Positions 1 to 8,650 of a DNA stretch of 64,000 nucleotides are shown in pieces; position 1 is the first letter of the stretch, and every line of letters starts with the position of its first letter. The notes under the pieces are model-generated. The model was not told where the DNA came from, did not search any database, and saw nothing but the letters and a program-made list of their open reading frames with translations. Origin of the DNA: Legionella sp. PC997 (GTDB lineage: Bacteria; Pseudomonadota; Gammaproteobacteria; Legionellales; Legionellaceae); assembly GCF_014109825.1 (NCBI RefSeq), contig NZ_CP059576.1, forward strand, positions 605,001 to 669,000. The letters run 5' to 3'. A program made the translations under genes and the position numbers.

Positions 1-419
1 GATTTAGATGTTCTTGAAATAATATAGTGAGTTTTATCGATCTTTTGTTTTTTTACAATAGAAGTATTCACGTCCACGCTTCTCCCATGAAACATATAGG
101 ATGAATAACCGGATTCCCGGGAAGTATGTGGAGGGGGGCTGGAGTGCCGTTCCATAAATTGGTCAATTTTTCTTTGTTCTTCTTCATCTTCTATGCAAAC
201 AAGGCTCGTGCCCACTTCTTTATAATAATGCTGTTCCTGTTCACTTGGGGGAAATTTTCTTTTCATGGTTATCTTGGTAAAAAAAAATCAAAACGATTAA
301 TTGTAACCCAATTTTATATGGAAATTAAGTTAAGAACAATAAAAAGAGCATTTTTTAAACACTTTATCGGTCTTTATAGGCTCAATTTGTTCTATAATGT
401 ATCGCAGGAGGTGATTGCT
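1..419. other. Left-edge region without a supported gene
   Basis: An open frame on the + strand runs from about position 126 into the first gene. Its first 98 codons have no ribosome binding site and read as Phe/Lys-rich, low-information sequence, so I treat them as untranslated. I see no RNA gene or clear terminator here. Confidence 0.5.
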
Positions 420-1361
420 ATGATTTTGAATATTACTGCAACGCAATTTCCTGATATGACGCTTGATGATATTGAATACAGTCGAAATATCTATAAAAGC
501 ATTGATTTCAACTTCGGTAAAGATGCCAGCATTGCATTAAATGAAGCCAATCTGGAGCGATTTACAAGTCGATTTAAGGCGATTCATAGTACTCATGCTA
601 AACCGCTTGATGGAATCATTACTCTAGGAAGAATGAAAAATGTTTCTCCAGATACCATAAAATTGCTCTTAACTATGGATGATTTTTCAGACATGCTGGA
701 TTATCGAAGTTTTTTAAAGTTAGTAGTAAGCTCTGATGAAATAGCGCAATTTGTACTCGATAATCCTAAACTTAAAGCAAAACTCGATAGTATTGAACCT
801 TCGATAGACACCCAAAAATTTAAAAACTCGTGTACAGCAAGGGCGATAATGAAAATACTTTTGGAGCGAGGGAAGATTGAACCAAGTGATTACACACCAA
901 GCAAAGAATTGGAAATATATAAAGAAATTTGGCTAGAACCGGGAAAAGTCGCCTCACCCGAAAAGATCGTGGATTACTTCCGCAAACATAACCTGGATGC
1001 AATTGGAGTTGAAATTCGAGAGCTATCTAAAGCTTCACTCAATAAATACTCAAAAAACACACTTATAACCTCACTCTATTCATTGTTTAAGACCGATGTT
1101 TCCACAAGAAAAAAAGTAACTCTTGTGGGAATGAGCGAAGCTGATTTTCCTGACGGAATGACCGCGCTGATTGTCATCAATACTGGAGTACTCCATACCT
1201 TATTAGGTAAGAAATGCGATGGGCAGTTTGAAGTGGTCGATCCTCAATTTGGCGACAAAAAATTATATAAGGGATTCATGGATTTTCTTGAAAAAGAGAG
1301 AAGAAGTCTCGGTGTTTTTTTTGAAATTTCTTCGGAGCCTGGGGAAACTTTTAGGCCTTAA
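420..1361 (+). CDS. Papain-like cysteine protease-fold protein, putative effector
   Basis: The start at 420 is chosen because AGGAGGTGA lies five bases upstream; this gives 313 aa. I do not recognise the gene by name. The C-terminal half carries the spacing expected of a papain-like enzyme: Q132 six residues before C138 in NSCTAR, then H259 in VLHTLL and D274 in VVDPQFG. In papain the oxyanion Gln also lies six residues before the nucleophile. The N-terminal 120 residues are helical and unassigned. There is no signal peptide or membrane segment, so the protein is cytosolic or injected into a host by Dot/Icm; the tail SSEPGETFRP is mildly acidic. The nearest downstream gene is an omptin on the same strand, 335 bp away. 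The enzyme assignment is motif-based inference; a catalytically dead papain-fold or transglutaminase-like protein is also possible. Confidence 0.6.
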   Translation: MILNITATQFPDMTLDDIEYSRNIYKSIDFNFGKDASIALNEANLERFTSRFKAIHSTHAKPLDGIITLGRMKNVSPDTIKLLLTMDDFSDMLDYRSFLKLVVSSDEIAQFVLDNPKLKAKLDSIEPSIDTQKFKNSCTARAIMKILLERGKIEPSDYTPSKELEIYKEIWLEPGKVASPEKIVDYFRKHNLDAIGVEIRELSKASLNKYSKNTLITSLYSLFKTDVSTRKKVTLVGMSEADFPDGMTALIVINTGVLHTLLGKKCDGQFEVVDPQFGDKKLYKGFMDFLEKERRSLGVFFEISSEPGETFRP

Positions 1362-1696
1362 GGTTCCCGCAATATAAAACCCTGGTTTCGCTGGAAAAAT
1401 CAGAGCTGCTTCCTTAAAAATCGTTCTTTGTATAACTCTCTTAATAATCCGAATTGCGAGCTGCTTCAGGCTTATGCTCCCACAACCACTTTTCTTTCAA
1501 AAGAAAAATGGCTGAGTACTTCATAGGTGCTAGTATATTCAGCAACAAGGTCAAGATGGAACTCGAGTATTCCTTGGTTGTGGTCAATTCTTTTAAATGA
1601 TGTCCTTGACAAGGACATTGTGAATTACAATAATTTCAGTTGATTTTTTGATAATCACATTGCTGCAGGGATTGCCGGCCCTAACTAGGAAAAAAA
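1362..1696. other. Intergenic region upstream of the omptin gene
   Basis: No coding frame is supported. The right part holds the palindrome and promoter annotated at 1600-1634. The rest is unremarkable apart from a small inverted repeat, TTTCTTTCAAAAGAAA, near 1491-1506. Confidence 0.4.
1600..1634 (+). promoter_or_regulatory. Promoter of the omptin gene with an overlapping operator-like palindrome
   Basis: A sigma-70-like promoter TTGACA (1606-1611), 17-bp spacer, AATAAT (1629-1634) lies about 60 bp before the omptin start. The -35 box sits inside a perfect 19-bp palindrome, ATGTCCTTG-A-CAAGGACAT (1600-1618). A dimeric regulator bound there would cover the -35 box, which suggests repression. 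The regulator is unknown. Confidence 0.6.
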
Positions 1697-2623
1697 ATGA
1701 ACAATAAAATAGTTATGTTGGCTCTGACCTCCTTATCTTTTACGTATTCGCTCTCTACCTATGCTGCTGATTACAATTTAGATGGCTTATCATTAAGTAC
1801 CTCCGTAGGAATACTTTCCGGAACGGCTCACGAATATGTTTATTATCCAAAAACAAATACTAAGCTAAGCCAGCTCGATTGGCGCATAAAAAATGCTGCA
1901 ATAATTAATGGGGAATTAAATTATGATTTACTCGGGTGGCTTAGCATGAATGGACGAGGCTGGACCACAATAGCAAAAAATAAGGCGGCTATGGATGATT
2001 ATGATTGGTTCAACCCCAATCAAGAAGCTTGGACCCATTGGTCGCATCATGACGATACTCATCTAAATTATGCCAATCAATTTGATTTAAGTTTAAGAGC
2101 ATGGCTCATGCAAAAATCAGATTATCAATTGGGCTTGGCTGCTGGGTATCAGTGGGATTCTTTCCGTTGGCGAGCAATTGGTGGTTGTTATCAATACAAT
2201 AACGGAACCGAGATTGGTTGTTTTCCTAGTACTCAAGCTGGAATTGGCTACCAACAAAAATTTAGAACTCCTTATGTGGGTGTAGCCGGAAAATATTTCA
2301 TTCATAATTTTGAATTTAATGCAATTTTAAAATTTAGTAATTGGGTTTCAGCGCGGGATCACGACGAGCATTATGCTCGCAACATCACGTTTGACGAGCA
2401 TGGAACTAACTTTAGATATTATGCGGCAACGATTAATTCTGGTTATTTTGTAACACCTAACGCGAAAGTTTTTGTTGAGGCTTCCTACAACCATTATTCG
2501 AATGGACGCGCCGATACCGAAATAACAGATAATGATACGGGTGAAAACGGTTATGAACTTAATTCCGCGGGTTTATCCAATAAAAACTATTCTCTAGCAC
2601 TAGGTTTACAGTATCTTTTTTAA
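1697..2623 (+). CDS. Omptin family outer-membrane protease
   Basis: A 308-aa beta-barrel aspartyl-type protease of the OmpT/Pla/PgtE family, which cleaves host proteins and peptides at the cell surface. A signal peptide ends near YAA (about residue 24). The omptin signature is intact: the catalytic pairs match D101/D103 in DDYDW and D223/H225 in DHDEHY. The stretch DDTHLNYANQFDL matches the conserved OmpT segment that follows the first Asp pair. The final residue is Phe, as outer-membrane insertion requires. Length is normal for the family. From memory, L. pneumophila has an omptin called Lpa that activates plasminogen; this is probably its counterpart. Cys164 and Cys175 are unusual for an omptin and could form a disulfide. 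The start follows a run of A with a weak AGGA. Expression probably comes from the promoter at 1606-1634. Confidence 0.93.
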   Translation: MNNKIVMLALTSLSFTYSLSTYAADYNLDGLSLSTSVGILSGTAHEYVYYPKTNTKLSQLDWRIKNAAIINGELNYDLLGWLSMNGRGWTTIAKNKAAMDDYDWFNPNQEAWTHWSHHDDTHLNYANQFDLSLRAWLMQKSDYQLGLAAGYQWDSFRWRAIGGCYQYNNGTEIGCFPSTQAGIGYQQKFRTPYVGVAGKYFIHNFEFNAILKFSNWVSARDHDEHYARNITFDEHGTNFRYYAATINSGYFVTPNAKVFVEASYNHYSNGRADTEITDNDTGENGYELNSAGLSNKNYSLALGLQYLF

Positions 2624-2639
2624 CAATAAGCATAGCAAG

Positions 2640-2662
2640 GTAGGTTGTTTGACTCAACCTAC
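2640..2662. terminator. Hairpin between convergent genes (hairpin family copy 1)
   Basis: Stem GTAGGTTG/CAACCTAC with loop TTTGACT, just after the omptin stop and before the 3' end of the gene on the - strand. It shares the GGTTG...TTTGACYCAACC core with five other intergenic hairpins in the window. There is no U-tract, so terminator function is inferred from position. Confidence 0.55.
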
Positions 2663-2694
2663 TTACTGCGCTTTAACTCCTAGCACAAGTGATA

Positions 2695-3606
2695 TTAGTC
2701 ATAAATTGGTTTCGCCCAATCATCATCGTAATAGGTTACTGCTTCTTTGGCTCGATGGGATATAAGCTCATCAAGTGATTGAGTGTAATAGTGTTTTTTG
2801 AATAAATCATCAGATGCAATAACAGCACGGTCTTTCATCAAATCCGCTTGGGGTTCTTGCGGATTTGATTGGAAAAAATAGCCCATAAATTCTGGGTGGA
2901 GTTCAACCAATTTTTGAAGTGTGTTGTTAAAAGGATTGTCAATTCCACTGTGCTTGGCATAAAACTCAAGATAAGCGGCAACATATTCTCGGAGCGCTAA
3001 TTGTTCATCGTGATGGTCTATTTTCTGCGTGTATTTATTTCTTAAAAGTGAAACAAACTGGCAGTAGAGACCATGGAATTCTTTTATCGCTTCTTGATTA
3101 TCACTAGAAATAGCTACATAGAACGGATTATTGACTTCTTTTTTGTTGATTGTAATTTTTTTTATACTGCAATAAGGTACAGCTAAGGCCACATGCTCTG
3201 TTTCCCGCTCCATCCGCCCAGGAAGGTTGAGGCTATTGTGACGATATGTTGCATGAAGATCTACAGCAAAAGTACGGAACAAAGTAGGGTCAATTGTAAT
3301 AAAACATCCTTGTCCCCAATCTAGTGCAACTAGAGGATTTTCAGACATACTTACCATGTGAAAATCATTGGAAAGATTTGTTAATTTGTGCTGTTTAATC
3401 TCTTCAATAGTTATAACTTCAGGGTAAACTCTACCAAAAATACCCATAAGAAGGGTGGGAATTCCAAAAATGACAGAGGGGAGATTCTCCTCCCCTCGAT
3501 ACAAATTGGAAATATCGGGCGATGTTTTTATAACATTTGAAAACTTAATACCTGAACTTGAGTTTTCTTTTTCATTTTGAAAAAATTGGGGATATTTACA
3601 GTACAT
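2695..3606 (-). CDS. ADP-ribosyltransferase-like protein, putative effector
   Basis: A 303-aa protein with no signal peptide. Three elements occur in the order and spacing of the R-S-E class of mono-ADP-ribosyltransferases: R37 in LYRGEE (NAD-binding Arg), the S86-x-S88 strand motif in VSMSENPLVALDW, and an ExE-type motif E135-T-E137 followed by hydrophobic residues (HVALAVPY). In that family the last Glu is catalytic. The C-terminal 120 residues are helical and unassigned, ending in an acidic tail (DDDWAKPIYD). Known Legionella mART effectors such as Ceg3 and the SidE family use the same R-S-E logic, but I cannot say this is an orthologue. The start codon has no obvious ribosome binding site, so a different start is possible. 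Convergent with the omptin gene. Confidence 0.6.
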   Translation of the reverse strand: MYCKYPQFFQNEKENSSSGIKFSNVIKTSPDISNLYRGEENLPSVIFGIPTLLMGIFGRVYPEVITIEEIKQHKLTNLSNDFHMVSMSENPLVALDWGQGCFITIDPTLFRTFAVDLHATYRHNSLNLPGRMERETEHVALAVPYCSIKKITINKKEVNNPFYVAISSDNQEAIKEFHGLYCQFVSLLRNKYTQKIDHHDEQLALREYVAAYLEFYAKHSGIDNPFNNTLQKLVELHPEFMGYFFQSNPQEPQADLMKDRAVIASDDLFKKHYYTQSLDELISHRAKEAVTYYDDDWAKPIYD

Positions 3607-3717
3607 AGATAATGACTTTGCGATTCAAATTTGGAGAAAATAATAACATATATTGCTATTTTTTTACAGAAAAGGTTGGGTACTTTATTAAATAACGAAA
3701 AATGAAATCAAACTGTA

Positions 3718-4362
3718 CTATTTTAGGGTGAGGTTCGAGCTGGGCAGGGTTGGCATTTCTTCAAAAACTTTACGCACAAAATTATTCATTAATGCGGATT
3801 CGGCTTTTTTTCGAAATAACATATTAACGAAATCTGCGGCTTCGGTAGGCCAATAATCTTCAGGGTTTGATTCCTTGCTATTTTCTTCAGTGATTAGGTT
3901 ATCATTTTCTTTTAAATGGGCTTTTATTGCTTCTTCATCGTATGCTACAAGAGCTCCAGAACGTATACTTAAAAATCCACCCTTGGGGATTACTTTGTAT
4001 TCTTTTTTATCGGCCATATGGATGTATTTATTTTTATTCGAGTCATAGGCATACAACTCATCATCGGTAGGAACTGGGATAATAAAAAGTTTTAGTCCTC
4101 TCTTTTTCAACAACTGATGCACTTGAAAGGGTTCAAATCCAGACTCACGGATCGTATTGAGGGGCAAATAACCCAATGCTTTTGTTTTTCCAACTTGTGC
4201 CAAATCCTTCATTTCTGGATGTGAGAAAAAGTCATAAGTGGGTTTTGTTGGTGCAAATAGAGGCTTACTTGTGCTGACAGGTTCGTCATCGGAAGACTTC
4301 GTGGTTAACTTATTTTGTTTTCCCGATGGTTTCTTTTTAAAAAGTTCTTTTAATGATTTCAT
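3718..4362 (-). CDS. Hypothetical protein
   Basis: 214 aa from an internal ATG; a TTG three codons upstream is the alternative. I do not recognise the family. The first 45 residues are Lys/Ser/Pro-rich and probably disordered. The middle (about 50-150) reads as a small mixed alpha/beta domain, and the last third is helical with the segment PEDYWPTEAADFVNMLFRKK. No signal peptide or membrane segment. It lies downstream of, and transcribed away from, the bacterioferritin-like gene. It could be another Dot/Icm substrate, but nothing in the sequence proves that. Confidence 0.55.
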   Translation of the reverse strand: MKSLKELFKKKPSGKQNKLTTKSSDDEPVSTSKPLFAPTKPTYDFFSHPEMKDLAQVGKTKALGYLPLNTIRESGFEPFQVHQLLKKRGLKLFIIPVPTDDELYAYDSNKNKYIHMADKKEYKVIPKGGFLSIRSGALVAYDEEAIKAHLKENDNLITEENSKESNPEDYWPTEAADFVNMLFRKKAESALMNNFVRKVFEEMPTLPSSNLTLK

Positions 4363-4513
4363 GTTGAGCAAATAAAGAAACGTTTGTATAAATTATATGC
4401 AATTTATGGAGATTCATCAAAGCTCGTGACAGTAAGGGGAATCAAAAACCTGTACTAAATTTATGTTTGTTGAATTTTGTTATTCAATTTTGACAAGGGC
4501 GGGTGATTTTGCT

Positions 4514-4543
4514 TTGAGTTTTTTTTGGGGAATATTCTATACT
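4514..4543 (+). promoter_or_regulatory. Promoter of the bacterioferritin-like gene
   Basis: TTGAGT (4514-4519), 18-bp spacer, TATACT (4538-4543), 30 bp before the start codon at 4574. A GAGG ribosome binding site follows. I see no Fur-box-like repeat over it. Confidence 0.55.
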
Positions 4544-4573
4544 CTTAGATAAGTCAAACACGAGGTCATAAAA

Positions 4574-5038
4574 ATGGACTATAAAAGGCCCGAAACTGAG
4601 TCTCTAGATGATGCTATCCTAAAAGTTCTAAATACATTATTAGAATTGGAGATGGCAGGTGTAGTACGTTATACCCATTATTCCTTTATGGTCTTTGGCT
4701 TTAATCGCATTCCTATCTGTAAATGGATGCGTGAGCAGGCCCAAGAAAGTTTAACTCATGCTCATTTGTTAGGCGAGCTTATCACGCATTTTTCCCAGCA
4801 TCCATCGCTTAAGATTGGCAAATTATTAGAAACTCATCAGCATAATATTGGGAATATTTTAGAAGAGGCTCTGGAGCACGAAAAACAGGGCTTGGATTTG
4901 TATTATCAATTATTGCAGCATGCAGAAAAAAAATCGGTATTGATTGAAGAGTTTGCCAGAAAAATGATTCAGGAAGAAGAAATGCATATTGGTGAAATTC
5001 AAAAAATGTTAACTCCTCCTGGCATGTTAAAAAATTAG
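4574..5038 (+). CDS. Bacterioferritin-like (ferritin-superfamily) protein
   Basis: 154 aa, the usual length of a bacterioferritin four-helix bundle. Ferroxidase-type residues can be placed at E26 (ELEMAG), H62 (LTHAH), E101 or E103 (ALEHEK), E135 and H138 (QEEEMHIGE). The bridging Glu normally found three residues before the first His (E51-xx-H54 in E. coli Bfr) is Ser59 here, with a Glu at the next position, E58. The haem-ligand Met is replaced by Leu60. So this may be a variant with altered iron oxidation and no haem, or a subunit that pairs with a second Bfr. Expected role: cytoplasmic iron storage or protection from oxidative stress. A DUF-type ferritin-like relative is possible. Confidence 0.75.
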   Translation: MDYKRPETESLDDAILKVLNTLLELEMAGVVRYTHYSFMVFGFNRIPICKWMREQAQESLTHAHLLGELITHFSQHPSLKIGKLLETHQHNIGNILEEALEHEKQGLDLYYQLLQHAEKKSVLIEEFARKMIQEEEMHIGEIQKMLTPPGMLKN

Positions 5039-5176
5039 AATATTCCTCTAATACATGCATTTATGGCGATACTACCCCGATTTATTTGATAAAAAATCAA
5101 ATTTGATGAGACCTATTTTAAAAATTATGAGCATAAGGTAGTCTGCAAAAAATAGACTTAAATTGTAACTTATTGT

Positions 5177-5644
5177 ATGGCGAGATATAAATTTGAAGTA
5201 ACTTACTTGCAAAACGAAGATATCCGTATATCAGCCCGAGATAGAGTAACAAGTGAACTATATGGATATGTTCAAATCAGCTCTTCGTTGAACTTGGAAA
5301 AAAAAGAATTAATAGAAATAGCGCAGCTCTATGTTATTTCCAATAAAAGAGGTTCTGGGTTAGGAAGTATACTTACATCCAGAGCCATTGAGTATGCTCT
5401 AAAAATAAATAAGGGCATTCATATGTTGATCCAACCTGGCTCTGAAGGATTTTGGAAAAAATATTTTAATGCTCGTTTTAATGGAAAAAGAATGACCTTA
5501 TTGGGTGGAGAGACCTTAAATTCAAAACTCTATGAAGGAGCTGTATTCGAAATATCAATGATGAGTTTAATTCGAAACTATAAGTTTCCTCTGGATAAAG
5601 AGTTACGTTTACCTGGTGTTGAGCGAGCATGTCGGATTGTGTGA
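5177..5644 (+). CDS. GNAT family N-acetyltransferase
   Basis: 155 aa. The acetyl-CoA pyrophosphate-binding motif A is clear: QLYVISNKRGSGLGS with R58-G-S-G-L-G63 at the start of the long helix. The preceding strand and the helix SRAIEYALK fit the fold. The substrate cannot be told. The ribosome binding site is weak. It follows the bacterioferritin-like gene by 138 bp on the same strand, with no obvious terminator between, but no functional link is evident. Confidence 0.8.
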   Translation: MARYKFEVTYLQNEDIRISARDRVTSELYGYVQISSSLNLEKKELIEIAQLYVISNKRGSGLGSILTSRAIEYALKINKGIHMLIQPGSEGFWKKYFNARFNGKRMTLLGGETLNSKLYEGAVFEISMMSLIRNYKFPLDKELRLPGVERACRIV

Positions 5645-5760
5645 TAAAAATGCAAAATGGGGAAGATAATTTCTTTATGGGTTTCCGATTTGCTATTCGC
5701 ATTAATCAGACTACTCTATAAATATTAGACACAAAAGAAGTCCATCTTGGAGGGAACCAA

Positions 5761-6045
5761 ATGAAAAAATTACTGATTTCTACATTCCTCACTGCATTAA
5801 GTACGGTTGCCACCGCAGACAGTGTGATTGTGACGCAAACTCAATCCTGGCAAAGTGTGCCTATTGTAGTAAATACGGAGAAACATATTTATACCATTGA
5901 AAAACCCGTACCTAAAGGTAATTTTTATTATACCTATTCGGGTTATCGATGCTTAAGAGAGCAAACTAATATTGTGGGTGTCAATGCAGTGGTTCTACAT
6001 GCAGGGGTTGCTGGTGAAAGTGATATATATTGTTACCCCGAGTAA
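5761..6045 (+). CDS. Small secreted protein of unknown function
   Basis: 94 aa with a textbook signal peptide (MKKLLISTFLTALSTVATA, cleavage before DSV). The mature part is about 75 residues, beta-rich, with Cys residues in GYRCLRE and DIYCYPE that could form one disulfide, which fits a periplasmic or secreted location. A good ribosome binding site (TTGGAGGG) precedes the ATG. I do not recognise a family. Confidence 0.65.
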   Translation: MKKLLISTFLTALSTVATADSVIVTQTQSWQSVPIVVNTEKHIYTIEKPVPKGNFYYTYSGYRCLREQTNIVGVNAVVLHAGVAGESDIYCYPE

Positions 6046-6202
6046 TTTAGGAAAAAAAATTCTCCTTTTGACTGGGTAGCTGGCTTGTTTTGCAGACAAA
6101 CTCCCACTATCTAGTGTAATGGGGTTGCTTTTATGGGATTTTATTCCGTTGCAACCTGCGGACAAGCAATCTGACTGTCAGATTCACTACGCTGTCCTCC
6201 TG

Positions 6203-8650
6203 TTAGGACCGTAAGGTAGAATTAAGTTGTATAATTCCTAGCTCACCATTGCTCTTCCGACCTATAGTTAAATCAATCTTAAGTAATTGCGTTACATTAC
6301 CATTTTCAAATTGATAATTAATCTTTAAAGGAAGGGTGAGTGTCCATTGATTATATCTCGAGTCAATGAGTTGAGGTGGCCCGTCTATTTGACTTATTGC
6401 ACTTAGTTTTTTGGTCTTAAATGCCTGCATGTTTCCTGATTTTTCAAGGGCATTTATAAATTGATTCCATCCCTGTTCCGTATAGCAAGATTGCAGTTTC
6501 TGCAATTGGTTATCTATGGCCTCCGAATCAAAATTAAATGATTTAATGGTAGCATATTCAGCCCAAGCTAAAATTGTGGCTTGATTAATATCTCCTACAC
6601 CATTAGGAGTTTTATAATCACAATCGATAAAGTCTGCTGTTTTTTGGGGTGCTAGAGCAGATGAATGCATATTGTTTAAGCTGGGTTGATTAGATTGAGC
6701 TACTGGAGATTGATTGTTTGTTGCGGTATTGTTATTTACCGAGTCTTTGAGCGCGGCAACAATTCGCATAATTCCAAATTCACCACTCAGTTTACGTACC
6801 ATCGTTAAATTAACATTCAGGAATTGAGTTACGTTGATTTGTTTGTTTTGATAAACAACTTTTAAGGGAAGCTCTATATTCCATTGATTATTTTTCGTCC
6901 TAATGAGTTTAATTTGGCCATCAACCTTGCTGGTCATAGTAAAATTTTGTGATTGAATCGCCTCAATATTTCCTGATTTCTCTAAAGCACTTTTAAAATT
7001 TTCCCAGCCAGTTGCAGTATAACAGGACTCTAATTTCTTTAATTGAGAGGGTATCGATAAGGAATTAAAATCAAAAGATTGAGTTGTGGCATATTCTGCC
7101 CACTTTATTATCAGATCTTCATCAACCTTGGTCATCTCCTCAGGAATTTTATAATCACAATTAATTATCTCTGATCCTTTTAATTCCTCAGAGGGTTTAT
7201 TATAGGTCATTTGAGGGATTTTAGAGGATTTCGAAGGTGTCCCATTTTGAGCGAGTTGTATTTTATTATCTTGCAGTAGTTTTTGAGTCGGAGCTCTTCG
7301 ATTAGAAAATAAATTCATATTGGATGCCAAAGGCGAAGCACGATTGGAGGATAAAGGAAGTACACTCGGAATGGTTTTCATTTGTAAAATGACAAGCTCC
7401 CCACTCATTTTCTTGCCTAAAGTTAAATTAATATTAAATAGCTGGTTAATTTGATTCTTATTATTTGGATGAGCTATGTGTAATGGTAAGGAAGTCCCTG
7501 CTTGATTTTTAAGAGGGGATTCTTTTTTTCTTTGCTGATTGACTGGGTTTTGAGTTTTAATCATTTTTAAATTATCTAAATCACTCAATGCGGAATAAAA
7601 TTGGGCGGATTCGATTTTTTTAAAATAGGCGAATAATTGAGGCCATTTCGTATCAAAAATATCTGATATAATAGCGCTAAAGTGATTATTAAACCATTCA
7701 TACCCATATGCAAGGGCAGGTGTGGCAATAGATTCCTCTTCAACATCTTTTTTATAGTTTTCCGAAGTTAATTGTGCTACCTGAATATGGTTTACTCTAC
7801 CCGGATCGAAGCCTTGATCATTTGGTGCTTCAATAATATTCTGAAAAAATTTGATATTACTGTGTTCTGATTTTAAACACAAACCGGGCTGATTTAAGGC
7901 TCTGTCCATCTCAGAAAAGATGATGTTTGGATCCGATATGAATAAAGAACTTAGAAATGCAGCCCCCCTTTTTTTTAGGTTTTCCAAAGTGTTTATTTGA
8001 TCAGTCACGCCCCAAGAAAGACTTCTCATCGCCTCTCTAAGTGATGAAGCTTTTATGGATATGGAGGCGGAACGTGGGGTGGTGATCATTTGCACAATTC
8101 CAAGTTTAAATGCATTTCTCCAGCTAATGATGATGTACACATTCAGAAAATGAGTTACCTCTTCTTGATCATTCTTGTAAAAAACTTTAATAGGAACCGT
8201 TATTTTCCATTGATTTTCCTGATCATCAATGACTTGGACTTCTCCATCCAACGTACTGCTTACTGTTAGATTTTGGGTTTTAATTGAATTAATATTTCCT
8301 GATTCTTTTAATGCATTAGTAAAACCAATCCATCCATTTTCTGTATAACATGCTCTTAAATTTTTCATCTGCGAATCAAAGGATGGAAAATCAAAATTAA
8401 AAGAATGAAGTACAGCATATTTTGCCCAATTTATGATTAAGTTTTTATCAATTTTTTGAGTGTCCCCAGAAATTCGATAATCACAATTGATTTCAAGTGA
8501 CAGGGGTTTTGTTATAGCGTTTGTTTTTTGGGACTGAGCCGACTTTGCACGGGTAGATATTTTTTCGGAAATCGTATCTGAAGTTTGAACAGCATATACT
8601 TGAGTACAGATTAAATTAAATAATGCTACGCAAACTATATTTTTTTTCAT
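6203..8650 (-). CDS. Exported protein with tandem IcmL/DotI-like domains
   Basis: 815 aa with a signal peptide (cleavage after VYA, residue 20) and no other membrane segment. Three clear repeats of about 140 residues lie at roughly 52-192, 494-632 and 673-812. Each has an NCDY- or DCDY-type start, a WAxYA helix, a CYTxxGW segment, an SGN(I/M) turn and a C-terminal strand set ending in a GIxxI-type strand. This is the pattern of the periplasmic domain of IcmL/DotI, an inner-membrane component of the Dot/Icm type IV secretion system. A fourth, decayed copy is visible at about 312-430 (WFNNHF...WPQLFAYF...YSAL...IKTQN...LTLGKKMSGEL). Each intact copy has a Cys pair (C56/C101, C498/C543, C677/C722) suited to a disulfide. 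DotI itself has one such domain and a transmembrane anchor, so this soluble multi-domain form is unusual. AAGGAT precedes the ATG. Confidence 0.8.
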   Translation of the reverse strand: MKKNIVCVALFNLICTQVYAVQTSDTISEKISTRAKSAQSQKTNAITKPLSLEINCDYRISGDTQKIDKNLIINWAKYAVLHSFNFDFPSFDSQMKNLRACYTENGWIGFTNALKESGNINSIKTQNLTVSSTLDGEVQVIDDQENQWKITVPIKVFYKNDQEEVTHFLNVYIIISWRNAFKLGIVQMITTPRSASISIKASSLREAMRSLSWGVTDQINTLENLKKRGAAFLSSLFISDPNIIFSEMDRALNQPGLCLKSEHSNIKFFQNIIEAPNDQGFDPGRVNHIQVAQLTSENYKKDVEEESIATPALAYGYEWFNNHFSAIISDIFDTKWPQLFAYFKKIESAQFYSALSDLDNLKMIKTQNPVNQQRKKESPLKNQAGTSLPLHIAHPNNKNQINQLFNINLTLGKKMSGELVILQMKTIPSVLPLSSNRASPLASNMNLFSNRRAPTQKLLQDNKIQLAQNGTPSKSSKIPQMTYNKPSEELKGSEIINCDYKIPEEMTKVDEDLIIKWAEYATTQSFDFNSLSIPSQLKKLESCYTATGWENFKSALEKSGNIEAIQSQNFTMTSKVDGQIKLIRTKNNQWNIELPLKVVYQNKQINVTQFLNVNLTMVRKLSGEFGIMRIVAALKDSVNNNTATNNQSPVAQSNQPSLNNMHSSALAPQKTADFIDCDYKTPNGVGDINQATILAWAEYATIKSFNFDSEAIDNQLQKLQSCYTEQGWNQFINALEKSGNMQAFKTKKLSAISQIDGPPQLIDSRYNQWTLTLPLKINYQFENGNVTQLLKIDLTIGRKSNGELGIIQLNSTLRS

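Noticed and set aside
126..419. Upstream extension of the papain-like gene to a 411-aa frame
   Set aside because: The extension lacks a ribosome binding site and has low-complexity hydrophobic sequence, whereas AGGAGGTGA sits right before the ATG at 420.
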